Assembly: GCA_022592435.1 (NCBI GenBank)
Contig: JABYQS010000101.1
Span: 62,001-126,000 of the forward strand
Length of the DNA stretch: 64,000 nt
Direction: 5' to 3'
Source of the DNA: Cerioporus squamosus
Taxonomy: Eukaryota > Basidiomycota > Agaricomycetes > Polyporales > Polyporaceae
The translations under genes and the position numbers were made by a program. Shown piece by piece: positions 1 through 11,172 of the stretch (the first letter of the stretch is position 1; the number at the start of each line of letters is the position of its first letter). The notes below the pieces were generated by a model that was not told where the DNA came from, did not search any database, and was given only the letters and a program-made list of their open reading frames with translations.

Positions 1-1075
1 GAGCAGCTTGTCTTTGCATGACGTCCGATGATCCAGCAACCCCAGCTCCATCGCTAGAGACAGCCCCCAATAGATCGTTCTTTCGTGCGAGGTAGTTGCC
101 GAGAGAAGTGTGCGGCGCCTGCCCAAGAACGACGTGTGCGCTCTCCGGCTCTGTACCGGGGCCTAGTTGCAATGGGGAGGTCTCGTCGATCAGGTAGACA
201 GTGTTCTTGTCCATGTATTTCTCCAGAGACGTGAGAGCGTCCTTGGCCTTGCGCGCCTTGTCACGCTTGGAAGGGCGACCTTTCTTTTTCTTCGGCTTCC
301 TCTGCGAGGTCGCCCCCTCTTCGTCGGCTGCGTCCTCTCCAGTGACAGGTTGCGGGAGTACAGACGCATCCTGTCCCTCAACCACAAATATCTCGCGCGG
401 CAGGACGGACGGGTTGTCCGCGCGTAGAGAAGAATGCGGGAGAATCTCGAAGGCGCGGGCGTCCAGCAACGTAGTCAGGACGTGCACGACATAGGGCCGC
501 AGACGAAGCATATGTGGCTCTGTCAGAGCCGCAGGGAGGGAGACCATCTCCTCGTAGGTATCTGCATATGCAATGAGTATAAGCACGGTTTCGCAATACG
601 ACGAAAGCTCACGCACTAATCGGTGTCGCAATATTCGGCAAGACGAGTATGGGCGGAGCAGAAGAAGATGGCTGGGAGAAGTAGAACGTATATAGCGCAA
701 ATAAGGCGACCACCCGGTCAAGGAGGGGCTCCGTGGATGGAAGACGCTCTAGAGAGGCGACCGTGTCACGGTGAGCGTAATGTGGATGGCGAAGTGGTCC
801 AACGTACCTATGAAGACACGTTCGGTGACCCGGAGAAACGTTTGTCGTCCGCGCCCATCATATGCTCGAAGATGGAGCCAGCACCATCCTTGCTCTGACC
901 ACAGTTTCTTGAAGAGCTCGAAGGGACGTTCCGCTGTCTCGTACTGCTCAGAAAATAGCTTGATGAGAGTTATAAGGTCTTCACGCAAAGGCTGGACATA
1001 TAGCGAGGACGTGAAGTAGCCTGGCTGGAGCGTGATGTCCCCCCGAGAGGTCGACGGCTCTGGCGCAATCGACAT
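1..1075 (-). CDS. SNAPc subunit SNAP43-like protein, 3' end cut by window
   Basis: Likely the SNAP43-type subunit of the snRNA-activating complex, which binds proximal sequence elements of snRNA promoters for Pol II and Pol III. The N-terminal part has the family pattern: a helical stretch with LITLIKLFSEQ, then FELFKKLWSEQGW, then an FLRVTERVF block, and after an intron DRVVALFALYTFYFSQP. A further exon carries HVLTTLLDARAFEILP. The tail is low complexity with a basic KPKKKKGRPSKR cluster that could be a nuclear signal. Two introns are supported by phase: about 60 nt near 754-816 and about 55 nt near 572-627. I chose the ATG at 1075 (MSIAPEPSTS); an in-frame ATG at 1174 would add a hydrophobic 33-residue leader with no obvious role. 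The gene runs off the left edge. The family assignment rests on recalled motifs and is moderately sure. Confidence 0.55.
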
Positions 1076-1534
1076 GGCTGCGGTGGGGGCACTGGTTACA
1101 GGCGGGAGGACGAGCGTCAGGACGACATAGGGCCAAACAGAGGGCAACAACGCCATAGCAAGGGCATGGACCAATTTGGTCCCAGACCAATCTGCCTGAC
1201 CCTAGGGACCAATCGACCAAAATTCCTAACCCTATAGACGCCCGGACCAAAAAGGTCTCGTGGTTAAGTAACGTGATAACGAGGGCGTCTAAATGAAGCA
1301 CTTGTAGTCTTGTTCCTCCGAGGTCCTCACGACCAACCAGTCCTTCTGTTCTGCGACAAACGATGGACCCAGCGTGTGCATCAAGAAGTCGTTCAATATT
1401 TCAAGATCAGGTGCTACTATGATACAAACTGTAAGACGTGGATACGGTAAACCTAGCTGATAGGTACTATACATTTGGAATACGACGATGTCCGAGGGTT
1501 CAAGAAGCACTGAGCACAACCTAACGAGATACAC
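1076..1534. other. Spacer between SNAP43-like promoter and transposase-like stop
   Basis: This gap holds the upstream region of the SNAP43-like gene, a cluster of GACCAA repeats (1169-1250), and on the minus strand an 82-codon open frame (1289-1534). That frame starts directly after, and in phase with, the TGA of the transposase-like gene. It may be a continuation reached by splicing, or the 3' UTR. An inverted pair AGACGCCC / GGGCGTCT brackets about 55 bp at roughly 1236-1290. Confidence 0.5.
1169..1250. repeat. Cluster of GACCAA motifs, possible transposon subterminal repeat
   Basis: GACCAA occurs five times on the plus strand in 82 bp (1169, 1185, 1207, 1215, 1245), with an inverted TTGGTC at 1176. 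It lies between the promoter of the SNAP43-like gene and the 3' end of the transposase-like gene. Subterminal arrays of short motifs are common in DNA transposons. A single inverted TTGGTC lies near 5990 on the other side of the gene. I could not see clear terminal inverted repeats or a target-site duplication. Confidence 0.35.
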
Positions 1535-4500
1535 TCAACGCGCAAAAGCACTTCCACCTGCTGCGGGAGCGTCCGCATCTTCCCCACCTTCAATCACAAG
1601 CGGGACGCCAGGCGGCAGGCGGCAAAGATAGTTGATATGAATGTACTGCGCGCCTTCGTGCTTGACAACGATCTCCTTGGGACAATCACGGAGTTCCAAG
1701 CCGGCGAACAACTTGAAGAGCACACGGGGTGCATGTTCTTGAGTGCCCGATGCGAAAAGAAGACGGCTTTGAAGCATAGCCGTCAATGCGAGGTATTCCA
1801 TGGTGCGTTCGGTATCGGTGTCGCCCTTGACAACGAGACGTTCGTACATCTCCTCGATGGCCGCGAGGAACGCAGCAGCGTGGAAGGATGTCCCATTGCT
1901 GAAGATCCCCGCAGGTTGCGGCCATGCAGGGGGGTCCTCCTGGTGTACCTTGACGACGTTGCCGTCGACCTTCCGCTTGACGGCGCGAGCCTTGGAATAG
2001 ACACCATCCGAGCATACGCCTCGCTTGTGGTTATGTGCGGAACCTTCGCCGCCCGGGTACATGATCATCTTGCACCGGGTACAGGTGTGAACCTTACGCT
2101 GTACGAGATGTCAGAGGATGGACGGTGTAAGTAAGCAATGAACCAGTGACTTACCACGACATCTTCTGTTGCGCCCTCACCGGAGTTTGAGATTCGCAAT
2201 GGCACGGCATAGCAATGCTCGTACCAGAACGTAGTCCCTCCGGACCGTCGTGCTATCATAAAAGATTAGCACGGGGAGACAAGATCGACAAGGCGTCATA
2301 CGCACATTTGTAATCCTTGCGGTTAATACGTGACATGATGTTCACCTCAACCTCGCCGAGCTTCTCGAGGAGAGCACGAGGCGTCTTGCGCTGTAGAGAT
2401 CGCCCTCCGGCAGCGTTCTTCTTCTCAACCTCCGAGTTGTAGATGGACGCAGCGACGACCCAGGCTCGCGGCGTCATGTTGAAGCTTGCCCACTGATGCT
2501 TCTTCCGCAGCTCCATGAACAAGAAGAAGGCGTCTTTCTCCGCCGCGGTGATACGCAAACTGCGGGGATCGAGACCAGTGGTGACAGAGAGAAGCTGTTG
2601 CGAACGTGTAAGGCCAGTGATCTTGAGGATGGGCAGGCACAGCGGCCGATAGCCGACATCCGTCGATGCTGACGACGGCGCTCCTCGAGGGGCGAAGAAA
2701 CTCGACATCTTCAAGATGGTGCAGAACTGGTGAGTATGAATGAATTCATGTCATCGAGAGTAAGCGACTCACCTTTACTGCCGCCTGCTTCCCTGACTTC
2801 TTGGCCGTTGCAACGCTGTTGCCAGGCATGGTCAAACGGGGTTTCTTCTTGGGGGGCTCGTCAGCGTCGGCTCCGAAAATGTACAAATGGTTTGCTGCGC
2901 TGTGGTTGCTCCCAGATGCATAGGAAGAGTTAGACATTTCATGCTGATCGTTCCCGATAACACTGCTGGCAGCGCGCTTTTGCGAAGGCGTCTGGAATAC
3001 GGAGGACTGAGTGATGAAGAGGGGGGCACCCGGCAATGTGTCACATACCAATTGAATCGAGTTGATCACCGCGGTTATGTCGGGCAATCCATCATCTTCG
3101 TCGTTGTCGCCATCATTGCTACTGAGCTCGATGACATCGCTGGAAGGCAGCTGTACCGGAGAGGTGGGCGCAGGGGGAGAGGAAGAGCCAACAGTAGAGA
3201 ACTTCGAGAGGGAAGAGCGACTTCGAGGAGCAGCAACTGTGGGTCCAGGCGACTGACGAGAACCCGCGGAGACTGGGGCTAGCGCCGACTCGGTCGAAGT
3301 CGAAGGCGTGCCGGAAGATGCAGCCTGCGGGAGAAGATGTGCGAGGTTTGGGTCAATGCCAATATCCTCGAGGAGACTAGCCGGGTTGTCATGTGTGGTA
3401 AGATCCAGGAGCTCGTCTGACGGCTCATCCTTGACGAAGGTGTAGTGGGTCGCGGTCGCTGTGCTCATCTTCATCAAGCCGAAGGTTTCTCCACTTGCTG
3501 CTGGCTCGAGGACGGGGAGCGGGGCAAGATCGGCGGAGAGCCGCTGATTCTTCCGCATTGCATCGAGCCGCTGGTTCCACATTGCTGCGATCGTCCCGAC
3601 GAGACGGATGTGATGGGAGCCGTGGGTAGATGCGACGAACGCCGTAGGAGAACCCGAGTTCAGGTCGATGCGGATGTTGCGACGAAGTACGAAGTCGTGG
3701 CCAAGATAAGTCAAGGTCACAATGCCGCTTGCGTGAGTTCGCTGGAGACTGTTCCAGCCCTTGTGCGATCCCTCGATCCGGCTGCCGTCCGAACGGACGT
3801 CGTTACGCTGTCGTGCAAGGCACCCTTTCCTGACGTGTGCTAGCTGATCGGCATGAACCTAGGATGCTGTAAGCACAATACATGGACATCTTGCCGCATG
3901 GGCTCACCTTCTCGGCAGCAGCTGACCACACGTTCTCTTCTTTTGCCCAGCGCGTGTATGCCTCGACCAACCTGCGCTCCTGCTCTTCCTGGCTCCGGTA
4001 CACCGCGGGGTTCCCGTCGCTTGCTTTGCACTTCAGGATTGCGTCGGTGATGTCGTGCATGACTGCAGCGCGGTGAGGGTTCTTGGTACCGTTTAGGATA
4101 CAGGCTGCGTAGCTGAATGGCGATGTTAGCGTAGAAACAATAGTACAAATGAGAGGACATACCGCATAACAAAATGCCACACATCGAGGACCACATCGAT
4201 GTCTGGAAAGACCTTCCGGATTGCTGCCTTCACGTGGCAGCAATTGTCCGCGACAGCTATCTCAGGTGAAGCAATGTCTAACATCTCAAGACGACGCCTG
4301 ATGCCATCAAGGAGCTCTTCGATCTCGGCGTGGGCCAGCGAATGGCACCATCCCTAAAACAGTGGGCTGTCAGTGAGGAATAACGCTGAGCGGCACTTCG
4401 AGGCAAGACTCACCCAAGCCATGGTTTGGCCCTTCTCGTTGAGGACAGACTGCAGTCCACCTGTCCACAGCTTGGTCCGAGCCTTGTCTTTGTCGGCGAC

Positions 4501-5771
4501 GGTTGCTTTGCCAGCAGAACGGAAGGTCGCGTCGAGAGAGATGGTGATAGCTGTCGAAGCAGCGTGAGAACATGTGCTCGGCAAGAGTCTAGACGTGGGA
4601 ACTCACCAGTTAACGTTCGCAAGAGCTCCTCCGACTCCGACTGCCTTGTCTTCTCTACCCATCTGTTGAAGACCTCACTCACAAGCTCGTCGCTGATCGA
4701 CCGACAATCGAAGCCAGCGTTGTGCTTCCCTGAAGTCATCGGGTCCGCAAATATCTGCAGAGGAGGAGGAGGTTTGATGGAGGTCTGACGCGACCGTGCT
4801 GCGTGTGCACGGAGATACGCCAGACGAAGCTTGTGGTATTCCAAGAGGTGTAGCTCTGTAGCAAACCGGTCAGTATGATGATGTACATCTCCGCAAATCT
4901 TACTGACGTTGGACATGTTCGGCGATCCCGGCGGCAGTCCCCGAAGGCCGAAACTCGATGAGGAGGTTAAAGAGATCGCGCGTCAAGGCGCTCTTCTTGA
5001 GGAAATGTGGAATACCAACTGGCAACCAATGTGAGTACGTACTGAATGAACCGCCATGCAGTTGACTCACGTGGTATATCCCAGTGCTCGCGCTTCTCCC
5101 AAAACTGACAGTTCGTCGTCGCGAAGCAGTAAGACAACTCATCCTCCTTCGACTTCGCCTTCTGCCCGCCGCCCTTGTTGTGCATCTCCTTGCACGGGTT
5201 ACAGCGTAGCTGAATCCCGATCGCCATCTCTTCGCGTTCAACTCCGTGGACGTCCCTGGGTCCCGTCGGAGCCCAGCCAGACCACTGGATGTCGGTGGAG
5301 CCGCATTGTGGGCATGCGCCGAGTTCGGGGTAGTAGACCGGATGAATGACGGTCACTGGCTTCAGGTAAGCGATGTCTGGTGTGATGTGTGGAACGGCCT
5401 GTCGCCGCTGCACATGGGAGAATGATGGCGGTATGAAGTGCGGACCAAGGAGGGGAACACGGGGATTGAGTTCTAGGGGTGCAGCACCTTTTGTCGTCGC
5501 GCGGGTCAACTTCGCCAAGAACCCGACGTATTCGATTATGTTGGCTATGAACTCTAACTGTCCGGGGTGGTTAGACTGATTCTTACGACTGCTCTTCCAG
5601 CCAGCAACACGGGTCTCAGCCTTTGGGAGCACAGGGTAAGCTGACACATCAGAGCGAAGACATGCAGTGACTGACCGATGACTTCCACTCAGTTTCAGCA
5701 GCTCTTCTCTTGGCTGGCTCGAGTGAATTTATGCACTGAGCGCGAACAGCGTCCGGCTCGAAGACCGACAT
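1535..5771 (-). CDS. Intron-rich DDE transposase-like protein with zinc-binding ends (DUF6729-like)
   Basis: A roughly 1,250-residue protein in about eleven exons. Order: a short N-terminal region; a CPQC...CNPC zinc-ribbon-like domain (about residues 140-200); a helical region; an RNase H-like DDE core; a long low-complexity part rich in Ser/Pro/Asp with a KKKPR basic cluster; a helical block; and a C-terminal CTRC...HNHKRGVC zinc knuckle. Candidate catalytic acids are D in SLDATF (about 350), D in VADNCC (about 430) and E in RIEGSHKGWN (about 550), all present, so the core may be active. Similar fungal proteins are annotated with DUF6729 or as HMG-domain-protein-3-like; this is recalled, not searched. 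Exon joins such as the one reading INRKDYK-S-RRSGG keep phase. The first intron (around 5640-5680) is not resolved, so residues 30-60 are uncertain. It could be a mobile element gene or a host gene derived from one. Confidence 0.65.
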
Positions 5772-6123
5772 GGCGGGAGGGAGATGAGAGGAGAGGAGAG
5801 GAGAGGAGAGGAGAGGAGAGGAGGGAGGACAGGGGTTCTCGAGCTCCCTGCAGATTGCGCCGCACCCCGCCATGCCATATATGTCCGCAGTGCGCCCTCT
5901 CGTCCGTCCGCTTGTCGGCGTGAAGTGGCCAGATGTACAGTAAAAAGACCGTCACTGTTCGCTTAGCAGCGCACCCAGCCAGCCGAGAGTTGGTCCGCTC
6001 AGCTTCTCATTCAGGGTTCAAGTTGAGACGATTACATTTGGGTGCGGGTACATGTCAAAGCATACTGAGTTCCTTGAACGACTACCTGAACGTATAGTAT
6101 ACTAGAGACTCGAGATGAACCTG
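5772..6123. other. Spacer with a GAGAG microsatellite
   Basis: This is the upstream region of the transposase-like gene and the 3' flank of the next minus-strand gene. Apart from the pentanucleotide repeat at 5786-5823 I see no coding signal. Confidence 0.5.
5786..5823. repeat. (GAGAG)n pentanucleotide microsatellite
   Basis: About 7.6 uninterrupted copies of GAGAG on the plus strand, read as CTCTC on the minus strand. It starts 15 bp upstream of the chosen start of the transposase-like gene. It falls in the likely 5' UTR, or in an alternative N-terminal extension from an in-frame ATG at 5873. Confidence 0.9.
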
Positions 6124-6860
6124 TTACATGATTGAAATATGATCCAGGATAGCATGAAGGATGCGCGGTCGTTCGGAAGGATCAGTATATGCGTAGGAAT
6201 ACTCGAGCGAGAAGCCCACTCGGACGGCTTGATCAAATGGCACTTCGGACAGCGACGTGGGAACGATGCGCTTGCCGGTGTGATCATACATGGGCAGGGA
6301 TGAGCAGATTGTCTACGGTATACTCGTCAGCATGTACAACAAGAGGCATGAGGACTAAACCTGAAACATACTTCTCCATAAGGCGGCTGCCATTTCATCT
6401 GGAAACGCACCGACCCATCCTCCGACGGTTCAGAGACCACTTCCGAAAGATCCACCTCCCACGGAATACTGTCGGCGATTCGCCGCATGGCCGGGAGTGC
6501 CTGTTCCCAGTAGATGCGTGAGATGTGATCGCCGCGCGGCCGTCCCTCCACCCAGAAGGATACCAAGGGATCGTCAACCATCCCATCGACCTCTTCGTGA
6601 CCGCGGATAGTGAGCTTGCAGTCGTCGCGGGCGATCTGGCCTTGAATCTCAAACAGCAGAGGACGTGTGGGCCGCACTTGCATGCTGCGCTCAGGTTCAG
6701 GGTGATAACAACAGAGGAAGCGTACTTCGCGAGAGTCGAGGTCGAAGCCAGACACCGTGAATTGGACGCGCATGGAACAGTAAGCCGCGTTGATGATGAA
6801 CAAAGGTGCTATGACGATCTGTTCGGCGTTGTCGAGTGTGAGGAACTCGGGGGCTGGCAT
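6124..6860 (-). CDS. Hypothetical protein, two exons
   Basis: I do not recognise a family. The protein is about 225 residues. The start is the ATG at 6860 (MPAPEFLTLDN); an upstream ATG at 6929 would add 23 Ser/Pro-rich residues. Exon 1 ends at QPPYGE. An intron of about 58 nt (GTATGT to CGTAG, roughly 6314-6371) joins in phase to TICSSLPMYDHTG, and the frame ends ILDHISIM. The first half alternates hydrophobic and polar residues (SMRVQFTVSGFDLDS, LFEIQGQI, CKLTIRGHEE), which suggests a beta-sandwich fold. There is no signal peptide or membrane segment. It stands next to the transposase-like gene in the same orientation, but nothing ties the two together in function. Confidence 0.6.
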
Positions 6861-7364
6861 GGTCGTAGTTGGGGAACTGGGAGCCGGTCTTGGTACTACT
6901 CCTATCCTAGAGATACTTACGCGCTGCAAGAAATGCTTCCGCGCGATGACAGTGCCTTAGCCTATAACGGGACAGTAAGTCATCAGTATTATCCCCTTCG
7001 TCATTGCAGCGGTGTGCAGCTGCGTCGAGTCTGTTGAAAGGAGTGAGCATGAGAAGCTCTGGCGCACACAACCTAGAAGCGGTGTCGTAAGAACCTTCTT
7101 ACTCACACAATACACAATACACAACTGCATTAGCCGAGCGTAGGGGTCCGGATTTGGAAGGCGTTGTGTGCGAGGTAGTGTTACGTCCCTCTGGGTGTGG
7201 CAGGGAGCATGGAAAACTCCGTAGGGGCACTATGGGGCATGGTGGTGCATACATGTAGGTCTGAGACATGGAGAGGGTGGTTGAGCGTGGACACAGTCAA
7301 GTACGGAGTTCCGCCACAGCAAGAGCACCCTTGGCACCTTTCTGAGCTGCCTTCCGGGCACCCT

Positions 7365-7395
7365 GGGCCGCCGGGCGGCCCGCCTGCGGCGGGCC
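7365..7395. repeat. Two overlapping GC-rich hairpins
   Basis: 7365-7381 is a near-perfect palindrome (GGGCCGCC, centre G, GGCGGCCC). 7377-7395 is another (GGCCCGCC, loop TGC, GGCGGGCC). They share bases 7377-7381, so only one can form at a time. They lie about 170-200 bp before the Ima1 start, in its promoter or 5' UTR. Confidence 0.6.
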
Positions 7396-7441
7396 TCCCC
7401 CTTGCTATGACCAATTTTCCAAACAGAGGGCAACAGCGCGA

Positions 7442-7459
7442 ACGCGTCCGGGGCACGTG
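7442..7459. promoter_or_regulatory. ACGCGT plus CACGTG pair upstream of ima1
   Basis: ACGCGT (7442-7447) and CACGTG (7454-7459) are 6 bp apart, about 110-125 bp before the Ima1 start. ACGCGT is the core of the MBF site that drives G1/S transcription in fungi. CACGTG is the E-box core. The function here is inferred from sequence only. Confidence 0.4.
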
Positions 7460-7567
7460 CGAACAAGACCCCGCCCGATCCACCGTTCGTCACTTGTCCT
7501 CCGCGGTCTCTCAGCCACCCGCCTCCTCAGGCTCTGTGCTCTGCCCACCCTCCTCGCCTGCGCCTCC

Positions 7568-9482
7568 ATGCCTGCAATCTTCAGACAGCCGAGTGCTGTC
7601 TCCTGCTTCTACTGCCAGTCCGACGTCACCCCCGTCCCCCGAAACCCGCGTTACTTCCGATGTCCACACTGCGACTGCTGGAACCAATATGATGCGTCGG
7701 GGGAGATCATTTCGGACGAGCCTGCTATGCATGACGAGAACCTCAATGCTCGCTCCTTCGCGCGACGCGGTACGTCTCTTGGTGGCTAGGATCAGTATAC
7801 AGACGTACTCACGCGTCTTCCCACCACAGCCTCTCCACGAAGAGACCGGCTTCCAACCATGTACGGAAGCACCGTCTTCTGCCATACATGCCAAACCAAC
7901 CAAATGCTACGCAATAACCTGTTGTCCAACTACCTACCGCCCCCTAGCGTATGTCCTCCACATCTATCCTCACTGAACTGCATTCCCATTTCTCTCGGGC
8001 CGGCAGGATCCTGAATATGAACGTCGTCTAGAGGCTCTCCCGGAATACGAGCGCTCCATTGACATACGATACCCCCCTATATGTGTCAACTGCCTACCCA
8101 CTGTCGAAGCCGAGATCCGCAAACGGGACCAGGAAGCCCGTGTTCGCGCGCTCGGCGGCGCCTTGAAGACCACGAGAGGGACCGATACTCGAAGACGCTC
8201 CTCGGCTACACAGAAAGAGAAGGACAAGCTTGAGTTCGAACTCCGGATGTGGAGGATACGAGGATGTCTCTGGGCTGGGAGCCTCGCAAGTGCCTTGGTC
8301 GGCTACGCCTCCAGTAAGTAACTTCGCTTCCCCTCTGCACGAATGAGCATTGACGCGTGCGCTGAAGTTGCTGCATCATACCACCCATTCACACTCCCAG
8401 CCTTCGTTCTTCCTGTACTCCCGGCACTCGTCCTGATCTCCATATTCTGGACAGCGTGGGACCCAACATACGCTACGTTCCGAAGATACCAGTTTCAGGG
8501 GAGGACTGTTCGGGTTCATGGCAAGCAGCAATACAGCGTAAGTACTCGCCGAGTTACAGCCTCGTTCGTTCACTGGACTAACGCATATGCTCTTCTTGCG
8601 CAGCTTTACAACTCTCTGCGTGGGTCTTGCGGATGATCACAGCGACGTTGCTTGCATTGTCATACTACAGACCCGACCTGTCTGTACTACGTCTATGGAA
8701 TGAACCCCGGTCAACCCCAGCACGGATATTTTGCAGTGTGGCCTTATCACTGGAGCTCATTGTGAGTGTTGACTATACCGCTTGCTTGCCTGCGACGCTA
8801 ACGCGCGAAGTAGATTATTATTTCATCAATATTCGTGTTGAGGGTTCAACGCCCTCCGCCAGTCCGCCTGGTGGACTCCAAAAGCCATCTGCGACAGCTG
8901 TCTGCAACTCCTTCTGTCCCATCCTCCCGCGACGGCACGCCCGCCGCACCCGAACCCGACCTCCTTGCCTCCCTCACCTTGTCCAACAACCCCATTGTCG
9001 GGGTTCCCGCTCAGAACCCGATCTTCGGCATGCCGTCCTTCAAGACAGCAGCGCCCTCCGCATCTCCGCCCCCCAGACCGAGCAGCACCACCCCGAGGTC
9101 GCCGAGCATGGACGTCGATATGGACGACGATGACGACCGCGACCCGGACGCGATGGACATCGACTCTGCTTCGCCGACGAAGAAGCCCAGTCGCGATGAC
9201 GACGGCTCGTGGTTGCGTCCGCAGCGCTTCTTCGCGCCGGAGGAGCCGACTGGACTGGAGAACCTCTTTGCACGGACTATACGACTCGCGGATACGTCTG
9301 AGCAAAGTAGCAATGGCCCTCAGGGTGCCGGGCGTCGGAGGGGTGCGTCGCGCCGCTCAGGTGGGAGGTTCATACGTGACTGGCGAATATGGCTTGTGTT
9401 GGGTATTGTTCCTGTGGTGGTTGGTCTCGGATTAAAGGCTTGGGATGTACGTAGGCGAAGAATGGTGGAGCCTGTTATGTGA
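7568..9482 (+). CDS. ima1: Ima1-type inner nuclear membrane protein
   Basis: Homologue of fission yeast Ima1 and animal TMEM201/NET5 (Samp1), an inner nuclear membrane protein linked to nuclear positioning and heterochromatin contact. The start MPAIFRQPSAVSCFYC leads at once into the Ima1 N-terminal domain with paired zinc-binding motifs: CFYC, CPHCDCWNQYD, then FCHTCQTNQ and PPICVNCLP. Several hydrophobic segments follow: GCLWAGSLASALVGYAS, a segment in LPAFVLPVLPALVLISIFW, one near MITATLLALSYY, and a last one at IWLVLGIVPVVVGLGL just before the basic C-terminus. Between them is a soluble Ser/Pro/Asp-rich stretch. The gene has several short introns (for example about 7770-7830 and 8313-8345). 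It is preceded by an ACGCGT/CACGTG pair. The N-terminal domain makes the family call firm; the exact splicing in the membrane half is less so. Confidence 0.82.
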
Positions 9483-9730
9483 TGTCGTCCTGCTTTCGCA
9501 TGCACTGTGCTTTGATCCTGCTCTGCTGTATGTGCCGAGCGTTGTCAGACATATCATTCAGACGAACGATGCAGAACCAGAATGGTGTGAGGTAATAATG
9601 TGGGTTCAATGTTGAGTGCTAGTAACTATCATTTGAAAGACGCTGTTAGCTCTAAGCATCCCAGTCCATATCGTGTTGCTAATGTCGAGTCTGACAAGCC
9701 TCGTCAGCCTGAGCGCCTCGCGCAGAGTGG

Positions 9731-11172
9731 TCACAATTGAGCCCTCACCTTCTCGGCTCCCAGCAACCTCATGAGGCCCTCATACACCCATAGCGCTGAC
9801 GCATTAACTGGGAATGCACGGAGTAGTGTAGGACCAAGACCCCGGTAATATCCTCGATATCCACCTTCGGCGAATATCTGGCGCGCGGTTGCTGTGAAGG
9901 ACGGCCGAGCGACTGTATGTGGGGTGGCCATCATGCGACTGAGGAAATAGTCTTATGTCAGTGCTTTCGGAGGATGCAGAGGCGCGAGACCACTTGCTTT
10001 TTGATGTTATCGGCGGGTATGGCCATAATCCAGTAGACGAACGAGGCGAGGCCTCCTGAGAGGAAGTTCGCCGTCGGGGTGCTGATCTGTGCAAGGTATC
10101 AAGAGAGTGTCAAGGCACAGTTCTGTGGCGACGCACAGCATATGGAGTGCCATCTAGTCTCGAGAAGGCTCGCATCAGCACCTGCGGATTGTCAGTTGAA
10201 CAGCCCCTAATGCTAAAACCGGTACGTGTACGCTCACCTCAAAAGAGCCGAACATCCAGAGAAAGTTGCTGCGGAATGCCAAACTGCCGGTGAACCCTGT
10301 CCAAAGTCCAAGGACGCCGTATGCGCGGACTATCTGCCGCGCACAGTCAATCGGGCCCTTGTACTGCCGGTCGGCAGTAGATTTCTGTAACTGCAGTTGC
10401 AGCTTGACTGTCGTGGCATGAGATGGAGTAATCCTCGGGTTGATGAAATTCGGCAGCGTATGATTACCTTTCAGTTGTTCTACCGGTGTGGCGAGCAAGG
10501 CACTGGCGCGATGGAGTCATGTCAGGCCGTCTCTTGTTTCACAGATCCTGGTTTTCTACGCACCTTGTCCATCCGGCAAATAGACCAGCGATACCGTGAC
10601 CCACAAGGGTCAGTCGCTTGGTGTCTGAGCCTGGTGTAGGCTCAGTCCAGCCGTACTTCATCAAGAAGAGCCTGTAGTTGTGTAGGGAGCCCAGAAGGAC
10701 GGAGTCTATGGCCGCCCATCCGACAGCGGGAGGAGTTGCGCCCTTGTACAGAGCGAAGATGGACTGTGCAGGTATATTTCAGTACCCCAAGCAACCGGCT
10801 GCGTAGCAGCAACGGGCCCACCTCTTTTCGCACAGTCTGCAGGAGACAGTCAACAGCGCCCTTGTAAGTTCCCGGCGGAGAGCATTGCAGGCGCGTCTTG
10901 ATAGTATCAAACCTACAACGCGATGTAATGACTGTCAGAGTAATTCCATCAACTCCTAATCCACAACAGTTGAGTCCAACGATATCTGATGTTCATGAAG
11001 GTTGGACGCACATACACGAAGGGTCTCACCCGTGGCCAACTGCCACCTTGGTCAAGCCTGACAAAGATCAACGCGTTGAGAAGCGGTCAGCTCAGTCGAA
11101 CTCAGTGCTCTCACCACTCCCAACGCCTGCAAAAGCTCCCACTAGACGAACGTTGCTGTCCTCGGCAGCCAT
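9731..11172 (-). CDS. Mitochondrial carrier family (SLC25) protein
   Basis: A six-helix inner-membrane carrier with three repeats. It begins MAAEDSNVRLVGAFAGVGSG at 11172. Repeat 1 carries GHGFDTIKTRLQ, where the usual proline of the PxD/ExxK signature is glycine. Repeat 2 has ATPVEQLK and repeat 3 IPADNIKNRMM, both with the signature intact. The last helix region is YRGLGPTLLRAFPVNASALWVYEG. The gene has about seven exons; one intron (9939-9997) uses a GC donor (GCAAGT) and CTCAG acceptor, and phase continuity requires it. The pattern resembles the carnitine/amino-acid (Crc1/Ymc1) branch, but the substrate cannot be told from sequence alone. It starts 313 bp from the divergent RING-CH gene. 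Confidence 0.8.

Larger units (their letters stand above)
6861..7567. other. Divergent promoter region, hypothetical gene / ima1
   Basis: This 0.7-kb region lies between divergent starts. It contains overlapping GC-rich hairpins at 7365-7395 and an ACGCGT/CACGTG pair at 7442-7459. No coding frame in it looks real. Confidence 0.5.

Noticed and set aside
5649..5873. Upstream ATG at 5873 as start of the transposase-like protein
   Set aside because: It would translate the pentanucleotide repeat into a Ser/Leu/Pro run with no support; the ATG at 5771 begins normal coding sequence.
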